This document shows, piece after piece, positions 26,940 to 40,945 of a stretch of 64,000 bases of DNA. The notes below the pieces were generated by a model. That model was not told where the DNA came from, did no database searches, and saw only the letters and a program-made list of their open reading frames with translations. Numbering within the stretch: the stretch's first letter is position 1; each line of letters begins with the position of its first letter. A program made the translations under genes and the position numbers. This stretch comes from Wuchereria bancrofti (lineage: Eukaryota; Nematoda; Chromadorea; Rhabditida; Onchocercidae): positions 10,680,251 to 10,744,250 of the forward strand of contig SSBO01000001.1 in assembly GCA_005281725.1 (NCBI GenBank), in the 5' to 3' direction.

Positions 26940-27164
26940 CTAACAATCACACCCACTCATACCAACCCCGCCCCACCGCGGTATACAACCCCACCCCCCT
27001 AACCAATCCCAACGAAAAAGCACACACCAACCTGCCCCATTGCAGGTACGCAGCTTCACTAATTCGGTCCATAAAAAAATAACTCCAGCACAATATGCAA
27101 CTAATTGTCTCGTAGAGTATTGAAAAACTGGATGTTTAATTTGTTTAGCGTACAAAACTTTCAT
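26940..27164 (-). CDS. Candidate short ORF, 74 codons, function unknown
   Basis: An ATG-initiated frame of 74 codons upstream of nxf-1 on the same strand. The first 45 residues (start MKVLYAKQIKHPVFQYSTRQ) look protein-like and include a short hydrophobic segment, AYCAGVIFLW. The last part is Trp/Gly/Cys-rich only because it runs through the G-rich patch. A donor-like CAGGTTGG falls after residue 45, so the first part could instead be a 5' exon of an unseen gene. No family recognised, and it may be chance. Confidence 0.2.
   Translation of the reverse strand: MKVLYAKQIKHPVFQYSTRQLVAYCAGVIFLWTELVKLRTCNGAGWCVLFRWDWLGGWGCIPRWGGVGMSGCDC
26966..26999 (-). other. G-rich tract with quadruplex potential
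   Basis: On the - strand four runs of four or more G occur in 34 bases: 26999-26994, 26992-26989, 26974-26971 and 26969-26966. The loops are 1, 14 and 1 bases. It lies about 520 bases upstream of the nxf-1 start codon in otherwise AT-rich DNA. Confidence 0.6.
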
Positions 27165-29416
27165 TGTTGTTGATTTTATATTATGTTTGAATCTTTAACA
27201 AATTAATTTGCGATTAATTATTGATTGAGGAAACAAATAGATAAATAGACATAATTTCACTCTGAATAACATATCAATGCCCGATTTGATAAGTTACAAT
27301 TTTATCATTTCAATATTAGCAGTTATATGCGATCATTTTTGCAGACCGATGAATTTAGTCGATTAACTAATTGATTGATTGATTGATTGAATTGATTGGT
27401 TCATTTCATAGATCAATTTTTGTTCATTCATTACTTGTGTCTTTTTTTTTCTCTATCAGCAAATTTTTAAAGAGCAATTGATAGTTATTGAATGAAACAT
27501 TTTACATAACAAAACATTTATTGTCATCTATTTGTTTTATATCGTTGTTGTAATGAAATAAATTTTTGTGAAAGTTAAAATTGGAAAGATGAAAAATTAA
27601 CAAACAGTTTTATATTTTATAATTTTAATAATACCTACGGAATGTAGCTAATGTTTTATAATCAAAAAGTTAAAAAAAGAAAGAAAAAATAAGAAAAAAA
27701 AGTGGAAAAGAAAAATTTTGCATTAAACTATGACGCAACGTTTTGGATTAATTAATTATTCTGGAAAATTTAATTCTGGAAAGTTTGATTTTCATGTCAA
27801 TTATATGAATACATGTTAGATTTTTCATATCTATTAGAACTTTTTTATGGGAGAATTTGGCACTTTTTTTTTTAAAATCATATAAAACAAAAAATATTGA
27901 TTAATAAAACAAAGCGTAACATTTCAATCATATAACACAGAATTGTCAAAATATATATCTTCGAAGTTAATCAAACTTATCTTTCCTAAATAATTTGATG
28001 TTTACGGGAAAATTGGGGAAAAAAATTTAACGATTTGTAGAAAAATAGTAATCAATTATGAAAGAAAAAAAAATTTTCTTTTTTTCTTTGAGCAAAAAGT
28101 TAACTTTTGATGATATCATTGCTATCTAAGCAATAATCAATATTAGTTAGACATACATACATACAAAGGAATAATTTAAAAAATATCATTGTTAAACAGC
28201 TGATAGATTGATTAATGAAACTTGCACAGATGTTAGTGTTGTAAGATTGGCATTTCAAATTTCACTACTTATTATTAATTGTTTCGTTTTAGAAATCAAT
28301 TTATCAACAAATTTCTTGCAAAAGTTATTTTTCAGCAAACGTTTATATATAAAGCAAATGCTTCATTATATTTTTGTTCATTTTTCAATATTATATATAT
28401 ATTATGTAGTTCTATGTATCATTATCATTAAATTATCAATGTATTGATGAATGGATTACTTCTTATTGATAAATTTGATAATGTATTATCAGTAGATTAC
28501 AATGTGATATATTTATTTATTACTAAGTACTTTTGTGGTGTATTTTTATCATCAATAATTTCGTCACAATAGCAAAAAGTGGTTTAAATTTGACAATTAT
28601 CAAATTTATATGAGAAAATATGCATAATATACAGATAAATGATTAACGTATGGTACCAAAGAGTACAATGAAGTAGGAAATTTTACTCTTTCTGAAATTA
28701 CTGATTTAGCGCTCTAAATTGCTTAATAGAAAATAACGTACTAATTTAGTGAATAATTTGCACAAATTGTTTATTTGAAAATTTAATTTATACTTAATAT
28801 TTAACAGATATTTTTTGAATAATAAATTTGAACATCAAAATTTTCTGGTTTACACTTACAATATCAATGAAGAAATATCTTGTACTGTTACTAATCCTGA
28901 TATCACGAGACACCGACTAGTAAAAGAGGTTAAAGTAAGAACTAAAAAGGATTAGAAAGTCTAAAACTGTTATGATACATTGATTAAGAAAGATTTATTG
29001 GTGACGTATGTAAGAGTTTGCATTATCATTGATTAGCGTGGTTATCAATTTATTCCTTTTCTGTTATTTTTTTGCAGTGATTTTTTAATTAATTTTTTTA
29101 TGATGATTTTTTTTCTTGCGAAATTTTATGATATGATTAGATGTTGTATTCTACAACTACTCTTATTTTGTATTTTATGTACTTCTAACTTATAAATGCT
29201 ACGTGAAGATATAATGAATAATGTTAGATTACCAGAAAATGATTATTCAGCAATTAATTTAAATATTTAATCGTAATATGTTAATGTGTAAATGATGTTA
29301 TATCATTTACAGATTTTTATGAAATGTTTATGAATGTTATGTTTTAACGAGAAATAAGTTAAAAAAAAAATGAAAGATTTCATGTCATTTATAGGTGTAT
29401 TAGAGATACATGCATA

Positions 29417-29765
29417 ACGACGAATATTTTTTATCAGTGTTTCTGTAAGCAGTTTGATGGTAAAAAACTGATGTAATTTATATTTATACGATAAAGGTGA
29501 AAAATAAGCGAAGGAAAATGTCTACAGGTGTATTACCATTTGTAAAAGGAATCGATTTTTCATATAATGATTTCTCGGTTAGTTTNNNNNNNNNNNACGA
29601 CGAATATTTTTTATCAGTGTTTCTGTAAGCAGTTTGATGGTAAAAAACTGATGTAATTTATATTTATACGATAAAGGTGAAAAATAAGCGAAGGAAAATG
29701 TCTACAGGTGTATTACCATTTGTAAAAGGAATCGATTTTTCATATAATGATTTCTCGGTTAGTTT
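29417..29765. repeat. 169-bp duplication around an 11-N assembly gap
   Basis: The 169 bases at 29417-29585 are repeated exactly at 29597-29765, with Ns at 29586-29596. The repeat includes the fli-1 start codon and first coding exon. Identical flanks on a short N run suggest a scaffolding artefact rather than a real duplication. Confidence 0.9.
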
Positions 29766-32700
29766 GTTTTCTTATCAAATTTGTAAAAAAAAAAGAAAAA
29801 AATGTTAATAAAAATTCAAAGTTAATTTAATGAAAATAAGTAAAAGAAGACGGTTTTTATTAATTGTTATTCGCTGTCGTTGCCAAATTATCATAATTTA
29901 TTTATGTACTTCATTCTTTAGGGTGATCGTTTTCCGATAGAAGTTGAACAGATGACGCAGATGACATGGCTAAAGTTGAATCATGCTTGTTTGGAAAGGG
30001 TATATATATTTTTATTAGACATTACATTTATTTAATCTGGCAGAAAAATAAATAAATGAAATGACAATTTATTTATAGGCAATTTATAGGTTTTGTTGTA
30101 AATTAGAAAACTTGTTTTATAGGTGCCGGATGAACTGTCACGATTAACAAACCTGGAGCATCTGCAAATGACATGTAATACATTATCAAGTGTTCATGGA
30201 GAACTTTCTGATTTGCCACGCTTGCGTTCTGTTATCGTACGACATAATCAAGTAAGAAAAATAGAACAAAGAAGGAGTTAAGGAATTTGTTGCTGAATTT
30301 TTGTTTATATATCTTTTAGCTGAATTGGAACAGTTTTGTTCTTATTAAGTATATAATATTCAAATGAAGTTTAATAAAAAGCACAACATTTATTTTCAGA
30401 TTAAAACATCGGGTATCCCTACTGATATATTTCGGATGAAGGATTTGACAATAATAGACTTTAGTCACAATACCCTTCGTGAAGTACCACCGAATTTGGA
30501 ATACGCAAAATGTGCCATTGTACTAAATTTAAGCCACAATAACATCGAAAATATACCGAATGCAGTAAGTATTTGTTTTTAACGAATGTTTACGTAAATG
30601 AAGGATGGAAATGTTTAGATCTTCCATGCATGGTAAATAAGAAGTAATACTTTGGGAGTATTTTTTGAACCAAATTAAGACTGCTGAAGAAATGGTGCAC
30701 TCTGTTCCATGTCACACTTTGATATTTTTAGGTATTTTCAAATCTGATAGATCTTTTATATCTGGATCTCAGTAATAACAAGTTAGAAATGCTTCCTCCT
30801 CAAATTCGGCGATTAACGACATTGCAAGTTCTTCATCTGTCCAATAATCCATTGCATCATTTTCAACTAAAACAGCTTCCCAGGTACTTTTTTTTTCTAC
30901 TTATTTCTGTTCAAAATTTTTTAATATTTCTGGAGTTCTGAATCAAATCATTCATTTTTGATAGATTTTACTTGACTAATCAAAATCACTAGCACGATTC
31001 AAATATTTTTTAATTGAAAGGCGATTACGATGATTTTGAATAATATTTTTTGTTAAGTGGATAATTATAAATATTGGGGCTTAATAAATGAGTAGGAATT
31101 TCAGCATGAAAGCTTTACGGGTGTTACATATGCGCAATACTTCACGTACTTTGGAGAATATTCCTCCCACATTGGACGATTTGGATAACTTGCAGGTACA
31201 TTTCATTTGCGTAACTCTTCACTGAAATTTTTACAAAATGATTTTGCAGTCAGTTTCATGAATCCTTTGTGAAAGAGCCGTATTGCAAATACATCTGAGT
31301 CTCCTGATGCTCTCGTATTATCTTTATCGACATCTACTATTAATTTTTTTAGGATGTTGATTTTTCTCATAACAATTTACCCGAGGTGCCGGATTGCTTA
31401 TATAAATTGAAAAAACTTCGAAAGCTTGACATCAGCCACAACCAGGTATTTTAACTTTTTATTTTCACTGTAGTTGCTGAATAATTTTCAACTAAGAGTG
31501 AAGCATAATGCGGATGGTTCGGCATTGTTTTGATTGTGTGAAATCTGCATCGAACCATTCACAACATAAGCAATTGATAGATTAATTACATATTTTTGTA
31601 TGCATGATTCATTCGGAAAACTCAAGGAGCCGTTTACGATCGTGTAAAGGTGTATTGCACCGAATGATTAAAAGATTCTAATGATGTTAATAACATCAAT
31701 TTCTACATGGAGGAGCTTACTTTCATATGTCAATGCGTCGTTCAATTAATTGGACTAGTTTCTTAATTTCTCAATCTGTACAGATTAAACAAATCGAATC
31801 AAAGGAGACACCGTGGGAAAACTTGGAAACGCTGAATGTTTCTTCAAATCAGCTAAAAGTCTTACCTGAAAGTATTGTGCGAATGATTAAATTGCAAAGG
31901 TTATACGCTAGCGACAATCAGCTAACTTTTGATGGTTATTTTTTCGGTTTATAGAAAAATAAATTTTCTTTTCTGGAGAAAGGTAGAGATAGCCCATCAA
32001 AGAAGAGAACTTAATATCTATATTTGCAGGTATACCAAGTGGTATCGGGAAATTAGTTCAGTTGCAAGTACTATATTTATCATACAATCAGTTGGAATTA
32101 ATACCGGAGGGTGTTAGCCGATGCGTACGTTTACATCGCTTAAAATTAGACAATAATAAGTTAATAACCTTACCAGACTCGATTCATCTATTACCCGATC
32201 TGAAACAACTGGATTTGCATAAGTTGGTTTTTTGTTATTTATTGAAATATTTTTGTTATATGAATTTTTTTTTTTCAACTTTTATTTTTTTCCTTATTTT
32301 TTGATTGTCCCATTGTTTGGGATAGTGAACATTCGTTTTATATCCATAGTGACGGGATTAGCATTTGTAGGAAGGAAAGAGTGTGATGAAAAGTGTTAGT
32401 TGTCATTATAATAACCGTATTTCAAGTAAATACAAACATAGTATTAAGATTCTTTATTGATTTTAAAAAGTTTCTCATAAGTCAACGCTTAGATCATTTG
32501 GAATTTGTGAACAACTGGCAATTATGCATCTAATTTCATGTTACAAAGGTTGTTATCAATTTAGCAATAAAATTGTTATCAGTTTATTGATCTTTATTAT
32601 AGTGTGAAATTAGATGTGTAACAAACAACTTCTTATTCTTACTCTGTTTACAGTAATGACGGGCTTGTATTGCCACCTAAACCAAACGAAGAAAACCGAT

Positions 32701-35700
32701 CGCTGACCTTTTATAATGTCGATTTCTCCCTAGCAAATCAAGTGATGACTTCTGTTTTTTTTTTCTTAATTAAAATTTCTGTTTGTTTGTTTTTCTGCGA
32801 GTAGCTGATATTTTGCCGTAGATATAGAAGAAATACATAATAATAACTTGATTATTTGAACCACTCCAATCAACGAATAAATTAAAATGGATGATGTGCT
32901 TGTTTACCATTTTGAGTCTTTTTCGAGGTGTCATTCTTAATATCCTTTTACACTACTATCAGAAGATGTGTTGCATTAAATAATTGGGTTTTCATTATCT
33001 GATTACAATCATTCTTCAGATGAAACTTGCTGGGCAAAGTCCATCATCATCGGTCAGTTCAGTTCCCAGTTCCTCAACACAAAAAGATCCAGTTGCCAGA
33101 AAGAAAGAGTTCTTACGTCGACGTCGAATGCAGGCTGACAGTCAAGGTGCAAATAAAGTTATTGAGGTATTTGTTGTTCTCATTACGAAAGCTAATCTGC
33201 AATAACTTGTAGAATTAAGAATTGATGGAGGAATTTTATTGTGTTTCTGAAGTTTGGTTGAACAATTGCTTGATTTTATATAAAGCTGCAAAACTATTGT
33301 TATTCTACAATTAGATATGTGGCATATGAAAGCCATCTATCGTAAGCCAAATTTCCCGTTTTCTTATTTCTCTGTTCTTCCTTCTTGTTGATATCTTTCC
33401 TGTATTAGCCTCAAACAGTTGTTAATTTTGTTATGTGACAAATTTTCTGTTGCAGTAAGAATATTTTACATTTGCCAGAAGGCAAATAAATGTATGATCA
33501 TAGTTAATTTTTTTATATCCTCTGGTAATTTTTATCACTCATCGAAGAAACTGGTCTATCAACATCATTCTACATAGCAATTAATTGTATTGATACTGCA
33601 GTGACATTTCATTTTGAAGGCGATTATAGAGATAGTGAAATTATATATTTCAAAAGCGAACTGGCATTCTTAGTCAAAAAAGAAAAGCTCCTTTTTCTTA
33701 TTTTGTCAAATGCAGGTTCCTAGCAACCTCATTTATTTCATTTATCGCTCTCTTCTAGAAAAGAAAGATTTTTTTTTTTCAACTATCTTTTAATGACTTT
33801 ATTCCTAGTTTTTTTTTTCTTTTTTTTTTGTTTTTTGTTATTCCATTCGTTGATAATTTCGGCTTTTTATGGGATTTTATCTTTTATTGTCTTCTTTTGT
33901 TTGAATTATTGGAAACACGGAAATATGATTTCGTTATACGTATATATATTGGAGAGAATTCTTCCATTTAATTGAAAAATTGCTGGTCATTCTTTTTCAG
34001 AATTAGCCTTGATCTGTCTTATAGATGCGTTTAACATTTTCGTTCATAACGGGTGACAATTTGTTAGTGATACAACTTTTCTGAGCTTCGAATTTCGTTT
34101 TTGAAAATGGTATTGAAAAAAAAATCTCCGTTTAGATTATTTAAATGAAATGAATGCATACATGTTGTTGGCATGAAAACAATTATTGCCAGTATAGCTT
34201 CTTTTTGGAAGCCGCTGTTGGGTGCATTTTTTGGAAATTATGAAATTTTAATTAATTATTGTAAATCTTGCTTATGTTTTTGAAATAACAGCTCGATTGC
34301 AATCGTTTATTGCTAGCAATTTGGATTCTTTTTCTATTAAGTCATTATTGCTGAATTAGTTATCTACCGATATTGTAGCATTTTTATTTCTTCGTAAATT
34401 TTTCTGAATTACTTTTTGATGAGTAATACTTGTAATATCTTTTCTCTTCTCTTTATTTCTGAAGAAAAGTTATGCTAATTACTCAGTCATGCAAATCAGG
34501 TTTTATAGTTATAAATTTGTTTGATTTTAATCACTTTAATATATAATATTTTCTTTTGAAGTTCTTTTGCTTCCAAAAATATGCTTCTTCATATCTTACA
34601 TATTTTGTTTAACTGCCCTTTCACTCCCACATTATCATATATATTCCAGCTAGGATTTCCTAGATATAATTTTAATGCATGAAACAGGCTCATATTTTTT
34701 TCTCTTTCAAATTCCATAATATTTTAGGGTATGTCGCATATTGCTGGTGCTGCCCGAGATCAGTTAGAGCATGAATTGCCCGCAGATTATGTCAAAGTTC
34801 CCACCTGGAAGGTTATTATGTTTATTGTTTAAAAATTTTTACTGTCAGTTAGATGTTATTTCTTTTGATCAAATCATATTTTATCATTTATTGTTAATAA
34901 CTTAATGTAGTTTAAAAACAGCAGATTAATTAATTCTCTTGATAAAATAGTGAATAGTAAACTCTCATAAAAATAGTGAATAATGAAGTAAAAATGCATA
35001 ACTTTGTTTTTGACGACTAATTCAACTTTCTGGAATATTTTGAATTTCGAGTTAAAAAAATTCTGAAATCTTGGAATTCTTGAAAAAATGTTGAAAAAGA
35101 AGTTTTAATTTTTAGGACAAAATGGAACAGCAAAAGCCGCATCTAGATTACAGTGAAGTGTTTGATGAGGATGTTGGACAAGGCGACGGGATGTGGGTTT
35201 GGGAAATTGAAAATTTCTATCCTAGTATATTGGACTCATCGATGCATGGCCATTTTTATGACGCTGATTGCTACCTCATACTACGCACAAGAAGAGTATA
35301 ATTTGAATTTTATGACCAGTGGATTGCTCAATAAAATTTTAACTAATGCACATAGATTTTGTCTACTTAACAAAAAAAAAGTCAGAAGACAAGTTAGTTC
35401 AATAGATATTTCAGATTTCATATTTTTGTCATACATCATATTAATTCCATTTTTAAATTTTTTATTTTCTAGTAAATCCACTGACGCATAAAAATTTGAT
35501 TGCATAGGCTAAAAGAACTTAATAGTTTAATATTTCAGATTATATCGATGTCTTTATCTTAAATTATATTTCTGTTTATCGAGTAATTACTGGTTACCTT
35601 TGGTAGAGTAGTTAGCATAATGCTAAGCTTAACTGAATTTTATCTTCATTGTCTTCAGTAAAGGCATATCATAGAGCTAAATATATGCCTCTCAGTGAAC

Positions 35701-38700
35701 GATTTGTTTTTTATTTTTATAAGCATAAAATTTTACACCACAGAGTTAATTTTTTTTTTTTTAAGGAAGAATCTGGCTCTTTGAAACATTCAATTTTCTA
35801 TTGGATTGGAGAAAATTCATCGTTGGATAAAGGAATGTGTGCAGCTGTTCATGCTGTAAATTTGCGAAACCATTTAGGCGCTACTTGCAGGTAGACATTT
35901 TGTAAATTTTCACAATTCGACTTCAATAAGTATGCTATGTGAGAGATTAATAAAGTTTAAAAAATTATTTAACTTACAATAATGTTATGAGTTATCTAAT
36001 ATTGTTTACGTATATATTCCTGTCACACTAACTGAGCTGATTGAAGAGTAAATTATTCGTTTTTTATCAATGAAAATTGTTTACAGAACTGAACGAGAAG
36101 AAATGAATGATGAATCTGATGAGTTTTTGGAGTTATTTGGAGAAGAAATTACCTATATTGAGGGAGCACGAACAGCTTCTGGTTTTTATACTGTAGAAAA
36201 AGCGGCGCATGTCACACGGTAAAGTATTTTTCACTTAGAAATATTTTACAACATTTATTTCTTTATAGATGAGAAGTTATCAATAGTTTATTTAAGGTCT
36301 TATGATTTCAAATTGTAGTTTTTATCGTGCGTCAGTAGCCGGAAACACAATTGAAATGGAGCCAGTTCCAGTATCTCCGGATAGCTTAGACCCACGATAT
36401 GTGTTCTTACTTGATGCTGGTGATACAATTTGGATTTGGAGTGGACGAAAAGCAAGAGTAAGTTTTGTTCTTTTCTATTATAATGAATCTGTTTCAACTG
36501 TATCAATACTAACAGGGCAACGTAGTTGTTCAGATTAAACTAGTAAGTAGGTCCTTTCAATTTTAGTTGTTTCCGTCACTTTTGCTCTATGCTATTTTTT
36601 AGTTATTTCAGTTCTTATGTTCTATCTTATTTTGACGATTCTTTTTTTTTGGTTTAATCTATTGGAGTATAACACATCGTTTAATGAGCAGTAGAAGTAA
36701 TATCAGTAAGATTTAGTTTTTCAATAAAAAGTAATTTTCATATTTTTCAGATAACTGTATCAAACAAGACTCGTTTATTTGCTGTGAAAATGAATAAAAA
36801 AGATAGAAAAGGTCGAGCAGAGATTGAATCATGTGCAGAATTACGCACACCCGAAGGATTTTGGATGGCTTTATATGGTTAGTGCTATGTGTGTTAGATT
36901 TGAAGTAAAAGTTTATGAATTTATTCATTGTAAAAAAATGTTGATAATGTAAATTTTAAATGTTATTAATAGTATGGCTCCTAAAAATTCTTTTGACTTT
37001 TATTTTTGCACTTTACCGGACGATTATATTTTTCGTTTAGGACAGCCTAATAAACCGGAAGATCCAATAGTAGAACATGTGGATGCTGATTTTATTCCTG
37101 AAAGAAGACGTTTGTATCAAGTGCAAATTGGTATGGGATTCCTAGAACTACCTCAAGTAGAACTTAAACATAGTGCTCTAAAGCAGGTAAACATCTTAAT
37201 TAGAAATGAAAAAATACGGAGCATAATTTTACTTATTTGTGAATTAAAAAAACCTTGTTTTTAATTTAAAAAAAAAAAATTTAAAGGATATGCTAGATAC
37301 AAAATGTGCATATATTCTGGATTGCACATCGGATATATTTCTGTGGGTGGGTAGGAAAGCAAATCGACTGGTGAAAATGGCTGGACAGGTAATTTTCTTT
37401 TCTTTTATTGCATTCTGTACAATTTTTATGTTTTGAATCGTTTTTATTTTTTATTCTTGAAATGTGTTTGATTTATCTTATGCAAATTCTATTGGTAAAT
37501 TTATTCCGTAATAGATTTTATACGGGGTATTCGTTTCTGTACTTTGAGTGAAGAAAGAAAACTTTTATAGAGAATAATAAAATATGAAATTTTGAAAGAA
37601 GATCGAAACACTTTACTTTGCCCTATTTTCGATGTTACTAGCCCATTCTTAATACGTCTTTCTAGACTCTCTGGACACTTTTTATCAGAAGATACTGATA
37701 ACCATTAGTAGTATCATTTAGTATCATTTACAATCTTAAAAAAAAATTGAAGAAAATGGTGGTAGAATTGCATGCAATGTTGGAAAGGCCAAATTATACA
37801 ATAATTTCACGTGAAACAGAGGGCGAAGAATCAACAATGTTCAGGTCTTTTTTTTAGTTTCCAAAAACGGAATATAGATTGTCTAATTAAAATTTTTTGA
37901 CTTCGAGAACTTAATTTTAAAAAGTATTTTTTTACTAGTAATGAGAGCTATCTTGCAGATCAAAATTCCAAGGCTGGGATGATATCATACCATTTGATTT
38001 TACGAGAACTGCGGATAGCGTTCAAAGAAGAGGAGCCGATTTAAAAGTAAGCTTTACTATTACTAGTGGAGATGACTTTTGTTTTATTTGTTATTTGAAC
38101 TTGCAATATTTAAAAGTCATATGAATTTTTTGTCTTTCTTTTTTTAGATAATTATGGAACGTGATAAGATAAAAACGGATTTGGCACCGTTATTCTTGCC
38201 ACGACAATCAGCAATGAGTGAAGAAGAAGCTAATCAAATGATGGAAGAATGTAACGAAGATCTCGAACTTCTTGAACCTTTTGTTTTAGTATGTTATACT
38301 TGACTCTTTGAAGTTATCCCAAATGTTTTTGTGATATCTGTATAAATCAACTTTTACACTGCAAGGACTAACGAAATTAAAGTTTGTTGAGATAGGAATT
38401 TATATCATTAACATGGAATCGTTTATTTTAATCTCTTTTTTTCTTATCTGTTCAAAAAATCTTCATAACTGTTTGAAAAAATGATATTTTACAGGAAGGA
38501 AAGAAATTTGTCCGATTACCACAAGAAGAATTAGGCACTTTTTACACGATGGATTGTTATGTATTTCTATGTCGATACGAGGTGATACCGGAAGAAGATG
38601 AAACAGATTTGGATGAAGAAGAAATAGAATTGAGTGGTGAGAAAAGTGATGCGGCTGGTGACGATACTGATGCAATACAAATATTTAAACGAAAGGTTGG

Positions 38701-40904
38701 AATAAAATTCGAACTATAACATGTCAGAAGAGTAATACAGTTAAGGTCATAAAACAAGCTTTGAAAGTAATTTCCTTAAAATTATATTCATTTCTCCATT
38801 TTCCAGGCTTTTTGAAAATAAATGAGTAGCTTATTATATATGGAATAATATGAATTAATACATTTTTGTAAGCTCATAAGTTGTTTGTTATAACAATTAA
38901 GAATGAGAGCTGTATTAATTTTATTTAACCAAATGTTGAAAATACTGCAATGATCTAGGAACCTGAGGAAGTACAAGAAGATTTCAAATGTGTGGTATAT
39001 TTTTGGCAAGGCCGTGATGCAAATAATATGGGCTGGCTTCATTTTACATTTAGTTTGCAGGTTCGTTGCTAAATTTTTAAATGGTTGAAATTTTGTACCA
39101 GTTGAAAATTTTGTTTCAGAAGAACTCTGTCAGTATTATTCTGCTGGAAAGGTATTACTTTGTAAAATAGATTATTTTTTTTTTTTAGAAAAAATTTGAA
39201 GGTCTTTTTAAAGACAAACTCGAAGTTGTTCGCATGTACCAGCAACAAGAAAATCATAAATTCCTTTCACATTTTCATAAAAAATTTGTTATTCGACGCG
39301 GTCGACGAGGTTTAACAATGAATCTTGGAGGTTATTGATTCTTTTTTTTTTTTTTGCCATTATTGTTTTGCTTAGAATTATACAGAACGGTTTTAATGCT
39401 TGCTAATGAGTGAATCTGTCACTCAAAGCTGATACTCAAGGCTAATTTATACGTTTCTGTCCCTATTAGAGACAATTGACTAGATTTTAATAAAGAATGA
39501 ACAATCTGAAACTAAACTGAGCTTTATTTTCATTAAAATTTAATTTGGTACCCAATATATAAGGTATTTTCCGCTGTCTATTTTTACGGACAGCATTTAT
39601 TGTTGAAAATATTGATGAAACATTATCTCTGTTTAAAATGATTGATTAATATTTGTTATTATAGGACATTGGCCGGAATTATTTTTAATGCGTGCAAATG
39701 GTTCGGCAGTATGTACGCGAACAATTCAAATTGACTGTCGAGCCAATCAACTGAATTCAGCTTTCTGTTTTATTCTTCGTGCTCCGTTCAAAATAGTTGA
39801 TGAGAATGGATTGGAGGGTAAAGTATTTGTTTGGTACGGCAGTAAGAGTAATTCAAATCATCATGATCTCTGTTTACAGGTTAATTTATCGTTTTTTTTT
39901 TTTTTTTACATTTCCTTACATTTTTAATTCCTTTCATTCGCAATATAGATTCGAAACATAGCGAAAAATTGGCTTTGTGCTTCAAACCGCTATTATATGA
40001 TAGCACATTGTAGATTTAATGACTTAAAATATGTTTTGAGTACCATTTTCATTTTGCAGGTGGCAAATGAGCTGATAAATCGAAACAGTGAATTTCCGGT
40101 TGAAATTGTGAGAGAAGGTGAAGAGCCGGAGAAATTTTGGGAATGCCTAGGGGGTAAAAAAAAGTATGATACTAATGGTGATTTCTTAAATTTCACAAGA
40201 CTATTTCGTTGTACAAACGAGAAAGGATATTTTGTGGTCTCCGAAAAAACTGTTGACTTTTGTCAGGTAAATGTATATTTGCTTAAGTTATACAACTTGC
40301 AAAAAAGTGAGCGTTGATTCTGCAATTATATCTCGCTGAAATATTATTACATGTATGTTTTTTTTCTGAGTTGAATTTAAGCATTTGATGTCCAATTAAT
40401 TTAAAAAACATAAAAAAATTATGATACAAATGATGGCATCTTAAATTTCACAAGTTTATTCCATTATACAAGCCTGTGTCATATGTCAAAATTCGAGCAA
40501 TAATCTTATGCTGACATCAAATTTCAATAAAAAAGCGTTTCATGTCAGGATGATTTGGATGACGATGATATCATGATTTTGGATAATGGAGATTTGGTCT
40601 TTTTATGGATGGGATATCATGCTAGTGAAGTAGAGCTTAAATTGGCTTATAAAGCTGCTCAGGTATTATTTTTGTTTTCTCTATTTGCATTTTTCTCTCT
40701 ATCTGCTTAAATATTCCAAATGTGGATAGGAAGCATGGAAATAAAAACCAAAAATTACAGGTTTACGTTGCACATATGAAAATCAAAGAACCTGAAAGGC
40801 CGCGAAAGTTAGTGTTGAGCTTGAAGGGTCGAGAATCTCGACGATTCACAAAATGCTTTCATGCATGGGGAAAGCATAAAATTCCAGCTGGAGACGAAGT
40901 TTAA
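29698..40904 (+). CDS. fli-1: Flightless-1 homolog (LRR plus gelsolin repeats)
   Basis: Actin-remodelling protein; in animals it severs or caps actin and acts as a nuclear-receptor co-regulator. Exons: 29698-29757, 29922-29999, 30123-30251, 30400-30564, 30732-30883, 31105-31195, 31353-31445, 31784-31934, 32030-32222, 32654-32741, 33020-33166, 34728-34811, 35116-35295, 35766-35890, 36087-36218, 36319-36457, 36751-36877, 37041-37186, 37287-37388, 37753-37844, 37959-38046, 38148-38288, 38495-38695, 38959-39060, 39189-39330, 39665-39879, 40060-40266, 40549-40662, 40761-40904; 1275 residues, close to human FLII. N-terminal leucine-rich repeats (to about residue 390), a Ser-rich linker with [14 protein letters not shown], then gelsolin-like repeats such as [25 protein letters not shown] and [16 protein letters not shown], ending in [13 protein letters not shown]. 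All junctions keep phase. The start chosen is the ATG in the second copy of the 169-bp duplication, the one joined to the rest of the gene. AATAAA at 40940-40945. Confidence 0.96.
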
Positions 40905-40939
40905 CTTCCAGTATTTAAGTATTATAGTTGGTCTCAGTG

Positions 40940-40945
40940 AATAAA
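40940..40945 (+). terminator. Likely poly(A) signal of fli-1
   Basis: AATAAA 36 bases after the fli-1 stop codon, on the same strand, a normal distance for nematode 3' ends. Confidence 0.5.

Larger units (their letters stand above)
26447..29416. other. Divergent intergenic region between nxf-1 and fli-1
   Basis: About 3 kb between two divergently transcribed genes, so it should hold both promoters. It is strongly AT-rich except for a GC-rich patch at about 26940-27060. Runs of GATT occur near 27370-27400. No phased exons are seen, apart from the low-confidence ORF listed separately at 26940-27164. Confidence 0.5.
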
